DNA of 51,867 bases from a virus. The position numbers and the translations under genes are program-made. The notes below the pieces were generated by a model, which made no database searches, was not told the DNA's origin, and saw only the letters and a list, made by a program, of their open reading frames with translations. Positions within the stretch are counted from its first letter, which is position 1; every line of letters begins with the position of its first letter. Location of the stretch: positions 1 through 51,867 of the IMG/VR virus record IMGVR_UViG_3300010148_000016. One strand, written 5' to 3'. Positions 35,317 to 42,927 of the stretch are shown here, piece after piece.

Positions 35317-35738
35317 TGCAAGCCAAAAAGAAACTGTGTGTAGGCTGTAAGTCTGAGCAGTACATCTGGAAGAATCAATCAGGTAACCGTTATTGTAAGC
35401 CATGTTGGCATAGAATAAAAGGTAAAGTAAACTCAATCAAACCTAAACCGGTGTTGAAAAAGAATACAAAACCAATAAAGAAAGTTTCTTCTAAGATGTC
35501 TGCTCAACTTACTATCTACAATAAGTTAAGAAGAACATTCTTAGAAAAGTATCCGCTCTGTCAGGCATCATTACCTGGTTGTAATTTACAATCAACTGAT
35601 GTACACCATATGAAAGGTCGTGGTAAATATTTAAATGACCCAACTACTTGGTTATCAGTATGTAGAACATGTCATAACTGGATAGAAGAGAATCCTACTG
35701 AGTCAGAGCAATTAGGATTTAGTAATAAAAAATCATAA
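35316..35738 (+). CDS. HNH endonuclease with N-terminal zinc ribbon (140 aa)
   Basis: Two CxxC pairs (CVGC at 8-11, CKPC at 27-30) form an N-terminal zinc ribbon. The C-terminal domain has C82 and C89, the catalytic region TDVHHMKGRG (His-His at 97-98), and CRTCHNW (C116-H120), the expected arrangement of an HNH nuclease with a structural zinc. It could be a recombination or packaging nuclease or a homing-type endonuclease; its place in a tight operon without an intron favours a regular phage function, in the manner of NinG-type proteins. Confidence 0.85.
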   Translation: MQAKKKLCVGCKSEQYIWKNQSGNRYCKPCWHRIKGKVNSIKPKPVLKKNTKPIKKVSSKMSAQLTIYNKLRRTFLEKYPLCQASLPGCNLQSTDVHHMKGRGKYLNDPTTWLSVCRTCHNWIEENPTESEQLGFSNKKS

Positions 35739-35743
35739 ATAAA

Positions 35744-35944
35744 ATGAATAAAGTTTTAGAGGTTTGTAAAAACCTGAAACATACTATAGATAGTATGGGA
35801 GATAAAGATGTAACAACAGGAGATAGTTCATTGCGTGGTAATAATCCATGGGATGGTATTAGACCTGCAAAAAAAATGTTACAAAATAAGTTGAATAAAT
35901 TAATGAAAAAAAATAATATAACAGATGAGCAGCTTACAACATGA
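35744..35944 (+). CDS. Unknown small protein (66 aa)
   Basis: The product MNKVLEVCKNLKHTIDSMGD is helical at both ends, with a Gly/Asn/Pro-containing turn in the middle (SSLRGNNPWDGIRPAKKMLQ) and a Lys-rich C-terminus. It follows the HNH gene by 5 nt and overlaps the next gene by 20 nt. No function can be assigned; the Trp-containing turn could contact a partner protein. Confidence 0.55.
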   Translation: MNKVLEVCKNLKHTIDSMGDKDVTTGDSSLRGNNPWDGIRPAKKMLQNKLNKLMKKNNITDEQLTT

Positions 35945-36146
35945 AATGGATAGAATATCAGAAGAAGTTATTCTTAGCCATAAAATATTACACCAGTTAA
36001 CTAGACCAGAACTAAACCTTAAAGATCATAAACCTTTAAAAGAATATGATACAGAAGAGATGTATAGTTTATTACATAAGTTAACTAAAACAGATTTAAT
36101 AACAGTAACTTTAAAATTTTGGTACAATGGACTTAGGACTAAGTGA
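35925..36146 (+). CDS. Unknown small protein (73 aa)
   Basis: The frame begins at an ATG inside the end of the preceding gene (MSSLQHEMDRISEEVILSHK); a second ATG at 35946 just after that gene's stop is an alternative start. The product is helical and mildly acidic at its centre. It overlaps the following gene by 20 nt. No known motif is visible. Confidence 0.5.
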   Translation: MSSLQHEMDRISEEVILSHKILHQLTRPELNLKDHKPLKEYDTEEMYSLLHKLTKTDLITVTLKFWYNGLRTK

Positions 36147-36357
36147 TGCAGCTAAAGAATTTACAGATATGGTATGGTATAAAGAAGAACTTAACAAAGA
36201 AATAGCAGAAGCTAGAGAGTATGTTAATGTAGATAAGTATACAGGTTTAGACTTTCATCAACTAATGAAGACTGATAAACAACATATCATTGAAGTATTA
36301 TCACATGCAATGGGAGCTTTAAGGTACTTAAAAGAGAAGGAAAATGGGAAGAGATGA
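36127..36357 (+). CDS. Unknown small helical protein before helicase (76 aa)
   Basis: The product MDLGLSDAAKEFTDMVWYKE is entirely helical and ends with a basic segment LRYLKEKENGKR. It overlaps the previous gene by 20 nt and the SF2 helicase by 14 nt. The helix content and coupling suggest that it could act with the helicase as an accessory, but there is no direct evidence. Confidence 0.55.
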   Translation: MDLGLSDAAKEFTDMVWYKEELNKEIAEAREYVNVDKYTGLDFHQLMKTDKQHIIEVLSHAMGALRYLKEKENGKR

Positions 36358-37447
36358 AGTACAAAGTAAAGCTTTAGATATTGTAAATCAACACCATAGA
36401 TGTGGCCTGGCTATATCTATGGGTGTTGGTAAAACACGTATAGCATTGCAACATATGATGGAGAACTTTAATCAATTTAGTTCTTATCTTGTTGTTGCAC
36501 CAAAGAAAACTATTATGGCTGCTTGGAGAGATGAGTGTGATAAAATGAATGCAACACATTTATTGGATCATATTAAGTTTACAACTTATTTGTCATTACA
36601 TAAGCAGAACCCTAATGAGTTTGATATAGTATACTTAGATGAATGTCATAGTCTCTTGTATAGTCATAAGGATTTTCTTGATAGATATGCTGGTAAAATA
36701 CTTGGACTAACCGGTACACCTCCAGTATATGGTGAGAAGGCTATGTTAGTTGATGAATTTTGTCCTATGGTATATAATTTTAAAGTTGATGATGCTACTA
36801 GTAGTAATATATTAAATGATTATAGAATTATAGTACATATGTTACCTCTTGATAATAGTAGAAACATACCTAAAAAGAAAAGAGATGGTGGTATGTGGTA
36901 TACATCAGAAGTAAAAGACTATGAGTATCATACTGGTAATGTTGATGACTCTCCAACTATGAGAGCTAAACAACTTGCATCTATAATGAGAATGAAAGCA
37001 CTGCAAACTTATGTGTCTAAAGAAAAATATACAAAACAACTTATGAGTATCATAAAAGATAAATGTATTATTTTTGCAAACACACAGAAGCAAGCAGATA
37101 AAATGTGTGAACATAGTTATCATTCAAAAAATAAAAACAGTGATGACAATTTAAAATTATTTAGTGATGGGACAATTGATAAGCTTTCTTGTGTACTTCA
37201 GCTTAGTGAAGGGGTTTCTATTCCTGGTTTACGTAGTGGTATCATTATGCATGCATATGGTAACGAAAGAAAGTCAGCACAAAGAATAGGTAGACTATTA
37301 AGACTTAATCCTGATGAGACAGCAATGTGTCATATCTTATGTTATAAGAACACTATTGATGAACAATGGGTTAAGAAAGCATTAGCAGATTTTTCTAAAG
37401 ATAAGATTAAATATTTTGAACCAACTAAACAACAATTAAATGGGTAA
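36344..37447 (+). CDS. Superfamily 2 DNA/RNA helicase (367 aa)
   Basis: Both RecA-like domains are present. Domain 1 has Walker A AISMGVGKTRIAL (P-loop at 25-31), motif Ia VVAPKKTIMAAW, the DECH box YLDECHSLL (99-102) and motif III GLTGTPP (122-127). Domain 2 has LSEGVSIPGLRSGI and motif VI SAQRIGRLLRL. At 367 residues it is a minimal SF2 helicase close to the UvsW/DEAD-like type without extra domains. It probably remodels branched DNA during replication or recombination. It overlaps both adjacent genes by a few bases. Confidence 0.9.
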   Translation: MGRDEVQSKALDIVNQHHRCGLAISMGVGKTRIALQHMMENFNQFSSYLVVAPKKTIMAAWRDECDKMNATHLLDHIKFTTYLSLHKQNPNEFDIVYLDECHSLLYSHKDFLDRYAGKILGLTGTPPVYGEKAMLVDEFCPMVYNFKVDDATSSNILNDYRIIVHMLPLDNSRNIPKKKRDGGMWYTSEVKDYEYHTGNVDDSPTMRAKQLASIMRMKALQTYVSKEKYTKQLMSIIKDKCIIFANTQKQADKMCEHSYHSKNKNSDDNLKLFSDGTIDKLSCVLQLSEGVSIPGLRSGIIMHAYGNERKSAQRIGRLLRLNPDETAMCHILCYKNTIDEQWVKKALADFSKDKIKYFEPTKQQLNG

Positions 37448-37676
37448 AATGAAAGAAGTATTCATGCAAATGCGTGAAGAACAATGGATGGGGTGTGAAA
37501 AAGAATATCTTAGACAGTATGCTGAAAAGCTAAGAGATAAAGATATTTATATGAACATGCCTTGTCCTAATTGTTATGATAAAAAACTATTATATAATTC
37601 TACTGCTGATATAAACTGTGCATCTTGTGCTCAAAAGTTTGTATTAGTGGACGCAAATACATTAAGATATGCCTAA
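37440..37676 (+). CDS. Small zinc-ribbon protein (78 aa)
   Basis: The C-terminal half has CPNCYDKKLLYNSTADINCA followed by SCAQKF, a CxxC...CxxC zinc ribbon. The N-terminus (MGKMKEVFMQMREEQWMGCE) is helical. It probably binds nucleic acid or a replication protein. It overlaps the helicase by 8 nt and the next gene by 8 nt, so it is made with the helicase and may be its accessory subunit. The partner is inferred. Confidence 0.7.
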   Translation: MGKMKEVFMQMREEQWMGCEKEYLRQYAEKLRDKDIYMNMPCPNCYDKKLLYNSTADINCASCAQKFVLVDANTLRYA

Positions 37677-37941
37677 TTGGACAACACATATAGATGACCT
37701 AGAATTTGAGTGTGTATATGACCCAGGTGAAAAACAAACTTGGGATCATCCTGGCGCAAGCTTGACTGTAGAAATACAAAAAGTATGGACTACACTTGAA
37801 GACAAAAATGGTAACCCTATTACAGTAAATGTAATGGATATATTAGATCAAGACATTGATTATGAATCAGCAATTGAAACCATCATAGAAGAAATAAAAA
37901 ATGATGAACCAGATCCTGATATGTATAGAGATGACTATTAA
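37669..37941 (+). CDS. Unknown acidic protein (90 aa)
   Basis: The protein begins MPNWTTHIDDLEFECVYDPG and contains a likely beta-hairpin core (HPGASLTVEIQKVWTTLEDK) and an acidic C-terminus (DEPDPDMYRDDY). No catalytic motif is visible. It overlaps the zinc-ribbon gene upstream and a possible 23-residue gene downstream, as part of the same operon. Confidence 0.6.
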   Translation: MPNWTTHIDDLEFECVYDPGEKQTWDHPGASLTVEIQKVWTTLEDKNGNPITVNVMDILDQDIDYESAIETIIEEIKNDEPDPDMYRDDY

Positions 37942-38002
37942 GATAATAATAAGTGATCCGGGTGATGAACAACCAGGAACACATATAATAATAAATACAT
38001 GA
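37931..38002 (+). CDS. Possible 23-residue mini-gene
   Basis: The frame starts at an ATG in the end of the previous gene and stops with a TGA overlapping the next ATG (ATGA). The peptide is MTIKIIISDPGDEQPGTHII followed by INT. Overlaps on both sides fill an otherwise unexplained 57-nt gap, but the length is too short to exclude chance. It could also serve only as a translational relay to the next gene. Confidence 0.4.
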   Translation: MTIKIIISDPGDEQPGTHIIINT

Positions 38003-38370
38003 AAGCATTATTTACAAGTATACTTACTAAGAAAGATGGAGAATGGAAACATGCATTATCTATTAAAGAAAATGAGTATAATGACTTAATGGATGAATTA
38101 CCAGAAGGTACAAAGGTTAATATAACTATTGAGGTTCAAGGTAAAGATGCAACATATTCACAGAAAAAAAGAATCCATGCCATGATTAGACAAATATCTA
38201 ATGACACTGGCATGGACTTTGATTCTTTAAAGTTAGAAGTTAAAGAAAGAGCTGGACTCAGTATTGATGGTAAATATAAATCATTTGCAGATTGTGATAC
38301 TGATGAATTGAATGGTGCTATACAGTCTTGTATTGCTATTGGTGACTTTGTAGGTTGTAATGTACGTTAA
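37999..38370 (+). CDS. NinB-like recombination accessory candidate (123 aa)
   Basis: The C-terminal two-thirds (ATYSQKKRIHAMIRQISNDT, then DFDSLKLEVKERAGL and ADCDTDELNGAIQSCIAIGD) have the helical layout of phage NinB proteins, which bind ssDNA and modulate recombination. The N-terminus forms a small beta sheet. The assignment rests on pattern similarity only and is moderate at best. It is the last gene before the convergent minus-strand gene, 15 nt away, with no visible terminator between. Confidence 0.4.
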   Translation: MKALFTSILTKKDGEWKHALSIKENEYNDLMDELPEGTKVNITIEVQGKDATYSQKKRIHAMIRQISNDTGMDFDSLKLEVKERAGLSIDGKYKSFADCDTDELNGAIQSCIAIGDFVGCNVR

Positions 38371-38385
38371 TCACTATCATGCACA

Positions 38386-38871
38386 TCATTTCTTCTTGCC
38401 CTTCTTTTTGCTTTTCTTAAGTGTTTCTTGTGAGTTTTTATTTGCTTCTATAACTCTTGCAGCAATATCTTCATCAGTTAATGGCATTGCAGTATCACCT
38501 TGACCTGTTAATGCTTCCATGAAAGTCTTTCTGTCATAAATTTTAGTTTTCTTCTGTAGCCCTGCTTGTGCATTAAACTCATTAGTGAGCATCATTAGTG
38601 TCCAAACAGCTACATCAAGATCACAGACTTTACTTTGGTCAAAGTCTTCACCTTTATAATCAGCTTTAAGATATTCTAAAGCTCTAGTTGCTTCAACTGG
38701 ATCAACACCATTAATAACATACTCTAATGTTTTTTGTATTGATCTACTAAATGCACCTGATATTTTTATATCTACAGTATCTTCATCCGGAACTGTTGCA
38801 AATACATCTTCTGGTAATTGTTCTGACAATTCTACCATTTCTTGTATTGCTTTTTTGTCTATTTCTTCCAT
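38386..38871 (-). CDS. Unknown protein, lone leftward gene in the rightward arm (161 aa)
   Basis: I start it at the ATG at 38871 (MEEIDKKAIQEMVELSEQLP), because the promoter boxes at 38894-38925 overlap any earlier start. The protein is acidic and helical, with a Lys-rich tail (LKKSKKKGKKK). No motif is recognised. It is the only minus-strand gene right of 31 kb and has its own Bacteroidota-type promoter divergent from the initiator gene. Such isolated genes are often regulators or late-acquired accessory genes, but nothing specific points to either. Confidence 0.7.
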   Translation of the reverse strand: MEEIDKKAIQEMVELSEQLPEDVFATVPDEDTVDIKISGAFSRSIQKTLEYVINGVDPVEATRALEYLKADYKGEDFDQSKVCDLDVAVWTLMMLTNEFNAQAGLQKKTKIYDRKTFMEALTGQGDTAMPLTDEDIAARVIEANKNSQETLKKSKKKGKKK

Positions 38872-38893
38872 TTTAATTAATGTTTTTATAGTA

Positions 38894-38925
38894 CAAAGAT
38901 ATGAAATATAATTAAATAAACACAA
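38894..38925 (-). promoter_or_regulatory. Bacteroidota-type promoter (TTG-N21-TATCTTTG) for the lone leftward gene
   Basis: The minus strand has TTG at 38923-38925, then exactly 21 nt, then TATCTTTG at 38894-38901, identical in spacing to the site at 22564-22595. The gene starts 23 nt later. This fits host sigma factor recognition and supports the ATG at 38871. Confidence 0.75.
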
Positions 38926-38942
38926 GGTTAACACGTTTTAAT

Positions 38943-38954
38943 TTTGTATATTTG
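38943..38954 (+). promoter_or_regulatory. Promoter-like TTTGTATATTTG before the DnaA-like gene
   Basis: The plus strand reads TTTTGTATATTTGTTAATC, containing the recurrent decamer and TATATTTG (TAnnTTTG). It ends 19-20 nt before the ATG at 38973, the same distance as at 347 and 30849. It is the only copy on the plus strand that I found. Confidence 0.6.
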
Positions 38955-38972
38955 TTAATCAAAAAACCAGAT

Positions 38973-39491
38973 ATGGAACCAAGTATTTTATCACCTGAAA
39001 TGGCCAAAGATGTGGCTAATTTCATTGAGAATTTTGAAAATAAACATAAGTATTCAGTTAACATAACTGTAGGCGGCTTAACAAGCTCTATAAACATAGT
39101 AGATAATCCTGAAAGAGTATCATTAAAAGACCTTTCTAATTTTGTTGTTATGTGTATGCATGAGTTTGATAAAAGTCTTATAGTATATAATAATCTATCT
39201 GATGTTAAGACAAGAAAGAGAGATGTTCTTATTTGGATACAGTTATTTTCTTATCTAGCATGGAAGTATGGATACAGTAAAAGTAATATTGCTAGATTCT
39301 TAAATAAAAATCATGCAACAGTCATACACAGTATAAAAACTATAGAAAATTTTAGAGATACCAATGATGTAGAATTTGTTGCCATTTATAAACATTTTGA
39401 AAACTATTTAAAAAATTATGTGGGAACTACTACAGGAAATATTGATAGACAAACTTACACCAAATCAGCTATTGCTTCTATATGCAATTGA
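38973..39491 (+). CDS. Replication initiator candidate with DnaA domain IV-like HTH (172 aa)
   Basis: Residues about 80-125 (RKRDVLIWIQLFSYLAWKYG, then KSNIARFLNKNHATVIHSIK) follow the DnaA domain IV pattern, in which the helix-turn-helix ends in a (R/K)xHxTVxH signature that binds DnaA boxes. The AAA+ ATPase domain of DnaA is absent; the N-terminal half is a small alpha/beta domain. The ATG at 38973 fits the promoter; an earlier TTG overlaps it. It precedes genes for a possible helicase loader and helicase, as expected for an origin-binding protein. It could alternatively act as a repressor. Confidence 0.75.
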   Translation: MEPSILSPEMAKDVANFIENFENKHKYSVNITVGGLTSSINIVDNPERVSLKDLSNFVVMCMHEFDKSLIVYNNLSDVKTRKRDVLIWIQLFSYLAWKYGYSKSNIARFLNKNHATVIHSIKTIENFRDTNDVEFVAIYKHFENYLKNYVGTTTGNIDRQTYTKSAIASICN

Positions 39492-40017
39492 AAATAGTAC
39501 TAGCATACAAACTATTAATCCTCATTTAGAAATAAAAGGATTAGTAGATAATAAGTATGTTGAGTATGAACCGGGTAAGAAAGTCACTATAACTAATAAA
39601 GGTAAGGACATTATAACTAAATATAATTCTTATTTTACCAAAGCTAAAAAGAAAACTAATATCCATATAATGGGTAAAGAATATGTAGATATGGTAGAAG
39701 AATATAGAGAGTTATTTCCTGCAGGTAAATTACCACACGGTAAACCTGCAAGAGTAAATGTAAAAACCTTGATAAATAATTTTAGATGGTTCTTTCAAAA
39801 CTATGATTACACATGGGATGAAGTTATTGCTGCTACTAAACGTTATGTTAATGAGTATGCACAAAAAGATTATCTGTATATGCAGACTAGTCAATACTTT
39901 ATATCCAAAGCTGATCAATCCAAAGTTAAGCAATCACAACTTGCTGATTATTGTGATATGATTAGAGATGGAGTAGAGGAAGAAGATAATAATCATTTTA
40001 GTGAAAACGTAGTATGA
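39418..40017 (+). CDS. Possible helicase loader/replisome organiser, winged-helix start (199 aa)
   Basis: The N-terminal 75 residues (MWELLQEILIDKLTPNQLLL) form a winged-helix-like region with a VTITNKGKDII wing, followed by a helical C-terminal region (YRELFPAGKLPHGKPARVNV...). It lies between the DnaA-like gene and the helicase, the usual site of a loader or organiser. Its start overlaps the initiator gene by 74 nt, unusually long for this genome; later starts would lose the conserved-looking N-terminal domain. The ATG of the helicase overlaps its stop (ATGA). Confidence 0.55.
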   Translation: MWELLQEILIDKLTPNQLLLLYAIENSTSIQTINPHLEIKGLVDNKYVEYEPGKKVTITNKGKDIITKYNSYFTKAKKKTNIHIMGKEYVDMVEEYRELFPAGKLPHGKPARVNVKTLINNFRWFFQNYDYTWDEVIAATKRYVNEYAQKDYLYMQTSQYFISKADQSKVKQSQLADYCDMIRDGVEEEDNNHFSENVV

Positions 40018-40970
40018 GTAAACAAGCATGGAAAGGACAACATAATGCTTTTGAAGAAGCACTTAGATATATGCTTGATAGACAATCAGGTAAAGAAAAA
40101 TCTATATATACACCATGGCCTAAGTTTAATGATGCTGTAACAGATGGATTAGAGTGGAATACTCTTACTGTTATTGGCGGTAGACCAGGGTCAGGTAAAA
40201 CTTTAATTAAGGATCAGATAGTTAGAGAATCATTTGTATTAAATCCTGCAGATGAATTCAGAGTATTAGAATTTCAGTTTGAAATGGTAGGTAGAACCTC
40301 AGCAATAAGAGAATTTAGTTCTATAACCGGTAAAACATACAAAGAGTTATGTAGTGCTGGATCAACATTAAGTTCAGATGTATTTAACAGATGTCATTTG
40401 TATGCAAAAGATAGAGTTAAGTTTCCTGTTGATATTGTATCTACACCTATGACTGTAAATCAAATGCGTGAGCAAGTTGATATGTATATGAATGAACATA
40501 AAGGTCAGAAAACTATTATAACATTGGATCATACTATACTAGTAAAGCGTGCACCATATCAAAACAATAGGTTAGATATGTTGTTTGAGTTAGGTGAATT
40601 CTTTACACAAGTAAAGCGTGAGTATCCGTGTTTATTTATAGCACTATCTCAACTTAACAGAAACATAGATAATCCAGATAGAGCAGTAGATGGTAAGTAT
40701 GGTAACTATATTCTTGAGTCAGATATATTTGGCTCAGATGCTATGTTACAACATGCTGATACTTTAATTGGTATTAACCGGCCTGCTAAACAAAAGATTA
40801 AATACTATGGTCCTGATAGATATATGATAAATGATGATAAAACATTAGTATTACATTTTCTTAAAGCAAGAAATGGTGATGCACGTATGTCATTCTTTAA
40901 AGCAGCGTTTGAAAGAATGGAAATATTAGAGATGGAAACACCACCTCAAGCTCCAAGAAGACAAGTTTAA
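40014..40970 (+). CDS. DnaB/RecA-type replicative helicase core (318 aa)
   Basis: Walker A is VIGGRPGSGKTLIKDQI (P-loop 55-63), Walker B is KTIITLDHTILVKR, and the segment CLFIALSQLNRNIDNPDRAV has the Q/N motif typical of DnaB family helicases. The N-terminal DnaB domain, which contacts primase, is missing, so the protein is a short RecA-like core compared with about 450 residues in bacteria. It probably unwinds DNA 5' to 3' as a hexamer. A separate primase gene lies at 43029-44003. The loader-like gene immediately upstream supports the role. Confidence 0.88.
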   Translation: MSKQAWKGQHNAFEEALRYMLDRQSGKEKSIYTPWPKFNDAVTDGLEWNTLTVIGGRPGSGKTLIKDQIVRESFVLNPADEFRVLEFQFEMVGRTSAIREFSSITGKTYKELCSAGSTLSSDVFNRCHLYAKDRVKFPVDIVSTPMTVNQMREQVDMYMNEHKGQKTIITLDHTILVKRAPYQNNRLDMLFELGEFFTQVKREYPCLFIALSQLNRNIDNPDRAVDGKYGNYILESDIFGSDAMLQHADTLIGINRPAKQKIKYYGPDRYMINDDKTLVLHFLKARNGDARMSFFKAAFERMEILEMETPPQAPRRQV

Positions 40971-40983
40971 TAAATAAAATAAT

Positions 40984-41520
40984 ATGACACCAGCTGAAAG
41001 AAAGAAAAAAGTAAAGGAGTTGTTTAATGAACATGAAGAGTATTTTACTTCTAATAATATTAAACATCCATTATACATTCCTAAGATGGCTTATAGGCCA
41101 CCTGGTAAGGATGAAAAGCATATATCTTTTTTCCCTAGTGAGTTACAAAAGGGAGAAGATATATATACAGAGTTTGTAAGTATTGATTATGACTCTGAAG
41201 ATCCAAAGAGAACATTATACTTCTTAAAGCATAATCCTCATTGGTCTGAAGAATATGAATTAGTTACATCAAAATCAGGACATGCTAGACATATCATTCC
41301 TATTGGTGAACTAAAAGTAATCAATGATATAAACTCAAGAACTAATGCGCAAGTAGCTAGCCTTGCAGATGCAGTAACTAAGTTAACTACACAGGATATT
41401 AACATTAATAATCCTGAAACAGAAAGAACTATGTTAGATGTAGCAAAAGGTATAGAAAAAGCGTTGATAGGTATTCAAAACCTATTGAGAAACATTAATA
41501 GAAATCAATTAAATCAATAA
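40984..41520 (+). CDS. Unknown protein between helicase and Sak4-like ATPase (178 aa)
   Basis: The protein MTPAERKKKVKELFNEHEEY has an N-terminal charged helix, a Tyr/Pro-rich middle (IPKMAYRPPGKDEKHISFFP) and a helical C-terminus (SRTNAQVASLADAVTKLTTQ). No catalytic or binding motif stands out. It begins 13 nt after the helicase and ends 2 nt before the ATPase, in the core replication cluster, so a replisome accessory role is likely but unproven. Confidence 0.65.
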   Translation: MTPAERKKKVKELFNEHEEYFTSNNIKHPLYIPKMAYRPPGKDEKHISFFPSELQKGEDIYTEFVSIDYDSEDPKRTLYFLKHNPHWSEEYELVTSKSGHARHIIPIGELKVINDINSRTNAQVASLADAVTKLTTQDININNPETERTMLDVAKGIEKALIGIQNLLRNINRNQLNQ

Positions 41521-41522
41521 AA

Positions 41523-42206
41523 ATGGCACAAAGCGTATTAATTATTGCTGACTCAGGGTCAGGTAAATCAACAAGTATGAGGAATCTTCCTGCAAAGGAG
41601 ACCTTTATAATTAACATTGCAAATAAACCTTTACCATTCAAAGGATGGAAGAAAGATTATACTAACATTAGTAAAGATAATCCTAAAGGTAATATGACTT
41701 CAGCTTCTTCAGCTGCTGGTATTATTAAAGCAATGAAACATGTTAATGATAACATGCCGCACATCAAAACATTAGTTGTAGATGATTGGCAGTATATGTC
41801 CAGCTTTGAATATTTTGATAGAGCTAATGAGAAAGGTTATGATAAGTTTACTCAAATTGCGGCTAACCTAGCACAAGTTGCTAAGATGCCTAAAGATATG
41901 AGAGAAGATCTAACTATCTTTTTCTTAACTCATTCAGAAGATAGCACTGATATAAATGGACACAGAAAAGTTAAAGCTAAAACAATTGGTAAAATGATTG
42001 ATAATACTTTAACATTAGAAGGATTATTTTCTATAGTTTTGTTTGGTCATGTAAAGAAAGATGATGACGGACAATTACATTATGGATTTGATACTGTAAA
42101 TAACGGGGAGAATACATGTAAATCTCCAATGGGAATGTTTGAAGATTCCTTTATAGATAATGATTTGCAATTAGTTAAAGACTGTATTGCAGAGTATGAG
42201 AACTAA
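41523..42206 (+). CDS. Sak4/RecA-like recombination ATPase (227 aa)
   Basis: Walker A sits at the very N-terminus (LIIADSGSGKSTSMRNLP, P-loop 9-17), and Walker B is IKTLVVDDWQYMSS (about 83-96). A sensor-like TIFFLTHSED follows. A single compact RecA-like core starting directly with the P-loop is characteristic of phage Sak4-type recombinases, which cooperate with an SSB to anneal ssDNA. The next gene encodes just such an SSB-like protein. An alternative is a general AAA-type NTPase in replication. Confidence 0.8.
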   Translation: MAQSVLIIADSGSGKSTSMRNLPAKETFIINIANKPLPFKGWKKDYTNISKDNPKGNMTSASSAAGIIKAMKHVNDNMPHIKTLVVDDWQYMSSFEYFDRANEKGYDKFTQIAANLAQVAKMPKDMREDLTIFFLTHSEDSTDINGHRKVKAKTIGKMIDNTLTLEGLFSIVLFGHVKKDDDGQLHYGFDTVNNGENTCKSPMGMFEDSFIDNDLQLVKDCIAEYEN

Positions 42207-42232
42207 GTTAATTAATTAAAAAAGTAAAAAAA

Positions 42233-42910
42233 ATGTTAAACACTAAAGACATGCAAGTAGGAGCCGGTAAAGTTAGACCTTTAATTGGCCCAGGTAACAA
42301 CGTAATTAAAATCAATTCAATTACATTTGATCAAACACCATATGATTCTGAAGCATACAATGTAATGCTACATGTAGAAACTAAGCCAGTTGGCGGAGAC
42401 TTTGAAGGATTCTTTAGAGATAAAGATAATGAGTCTGCAGGTAGATATGAAGGACAAATTGGTAGAGTTAGAATGACACCATATCCTTACAAGACTACAA
42501 CATTACCAAGTGGTAGAGAAATTGATAGAGATCAAGAAGTTCTCAAGTCTATGATATTCTTAAGTGAAGTAATGAATAAAAGAAATGAACTAGATGCAAT
42601 AGAAGCTAGTACAATTGAAGACTTTGTATCTTCTACTAGTAAATTATTTGCTGGTTCTTTCTTTAATGTATGTTTAGGATCACGTGAGTGGGAAAACAAA
42701 GAAGGATATATTAATAATGATTTATATCTTCCTAAGTTATCTAAGGACGGTGTACCTGCTGAAGAATTAGATAAAGCAAACTCAAGACTATTGACTTTTA
42801 ATGAGGCAACTCATGTAAGAAAAGTACAAAAGAAAGCTGAGTCAACTACATCTAATGCAAACTTTGAACCAGCTATGAATGGTTCTGCAGGATCTGACTT
42901 TGATTTATAG
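42233..42910 (+). CDS. SSB-like protein paired with Sak4-like ATPase (225 aa)
   Basis: The N-terminal ~170 residues look like an expanded beta-barrel (VIKINSITFDQTPYDSEAYN, FNVCLGSREWENKEGYINND). The C-terminus is a flexible Ser/Asn/Gly tail ending GSDFDL, an acidic tip with a Phe like that of bacterial SSB, which recruits partners. Placement right after a Sak4-type ATPase matches known phage recombinase-SSB pairs. I am fairly sure of ssDNA binding in general, but the fold is not confirmed. Confidence 0.65.
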   Translation: MLNTKDMQVGAGKVRPLIGPGNNVIKINSITFDQTPYDSEAYNVMLHVETKPVGGDFEGFFRDKDNESAGRYEGQIGRVRMTPYPYKTTTLPSGREIDRDQEVLKSMIFLSEVMNKRNELDAIEASTIEDFVSSTSKLFAGSFFNVCLGSREWENKEGYINNDLYLPKLSKDGVPAEELDKANSRLLTFNEATHVRKVQKKAESTTSNANFEPAMNGSAGSDFDL

Positions 42911-42927
42911 TATATAACAAAAGTAGC

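Noticed and set aside
31508-38381. 14-nt direct repeat TAATCACTATCATG at 31508-31521 and 38368-38381
   Set aside because: My rough estimate is that tens of 14-nt matches are expected by chance in a 52-kb window of this AT content, and the copies have no shared context apart from lying near gene ends.
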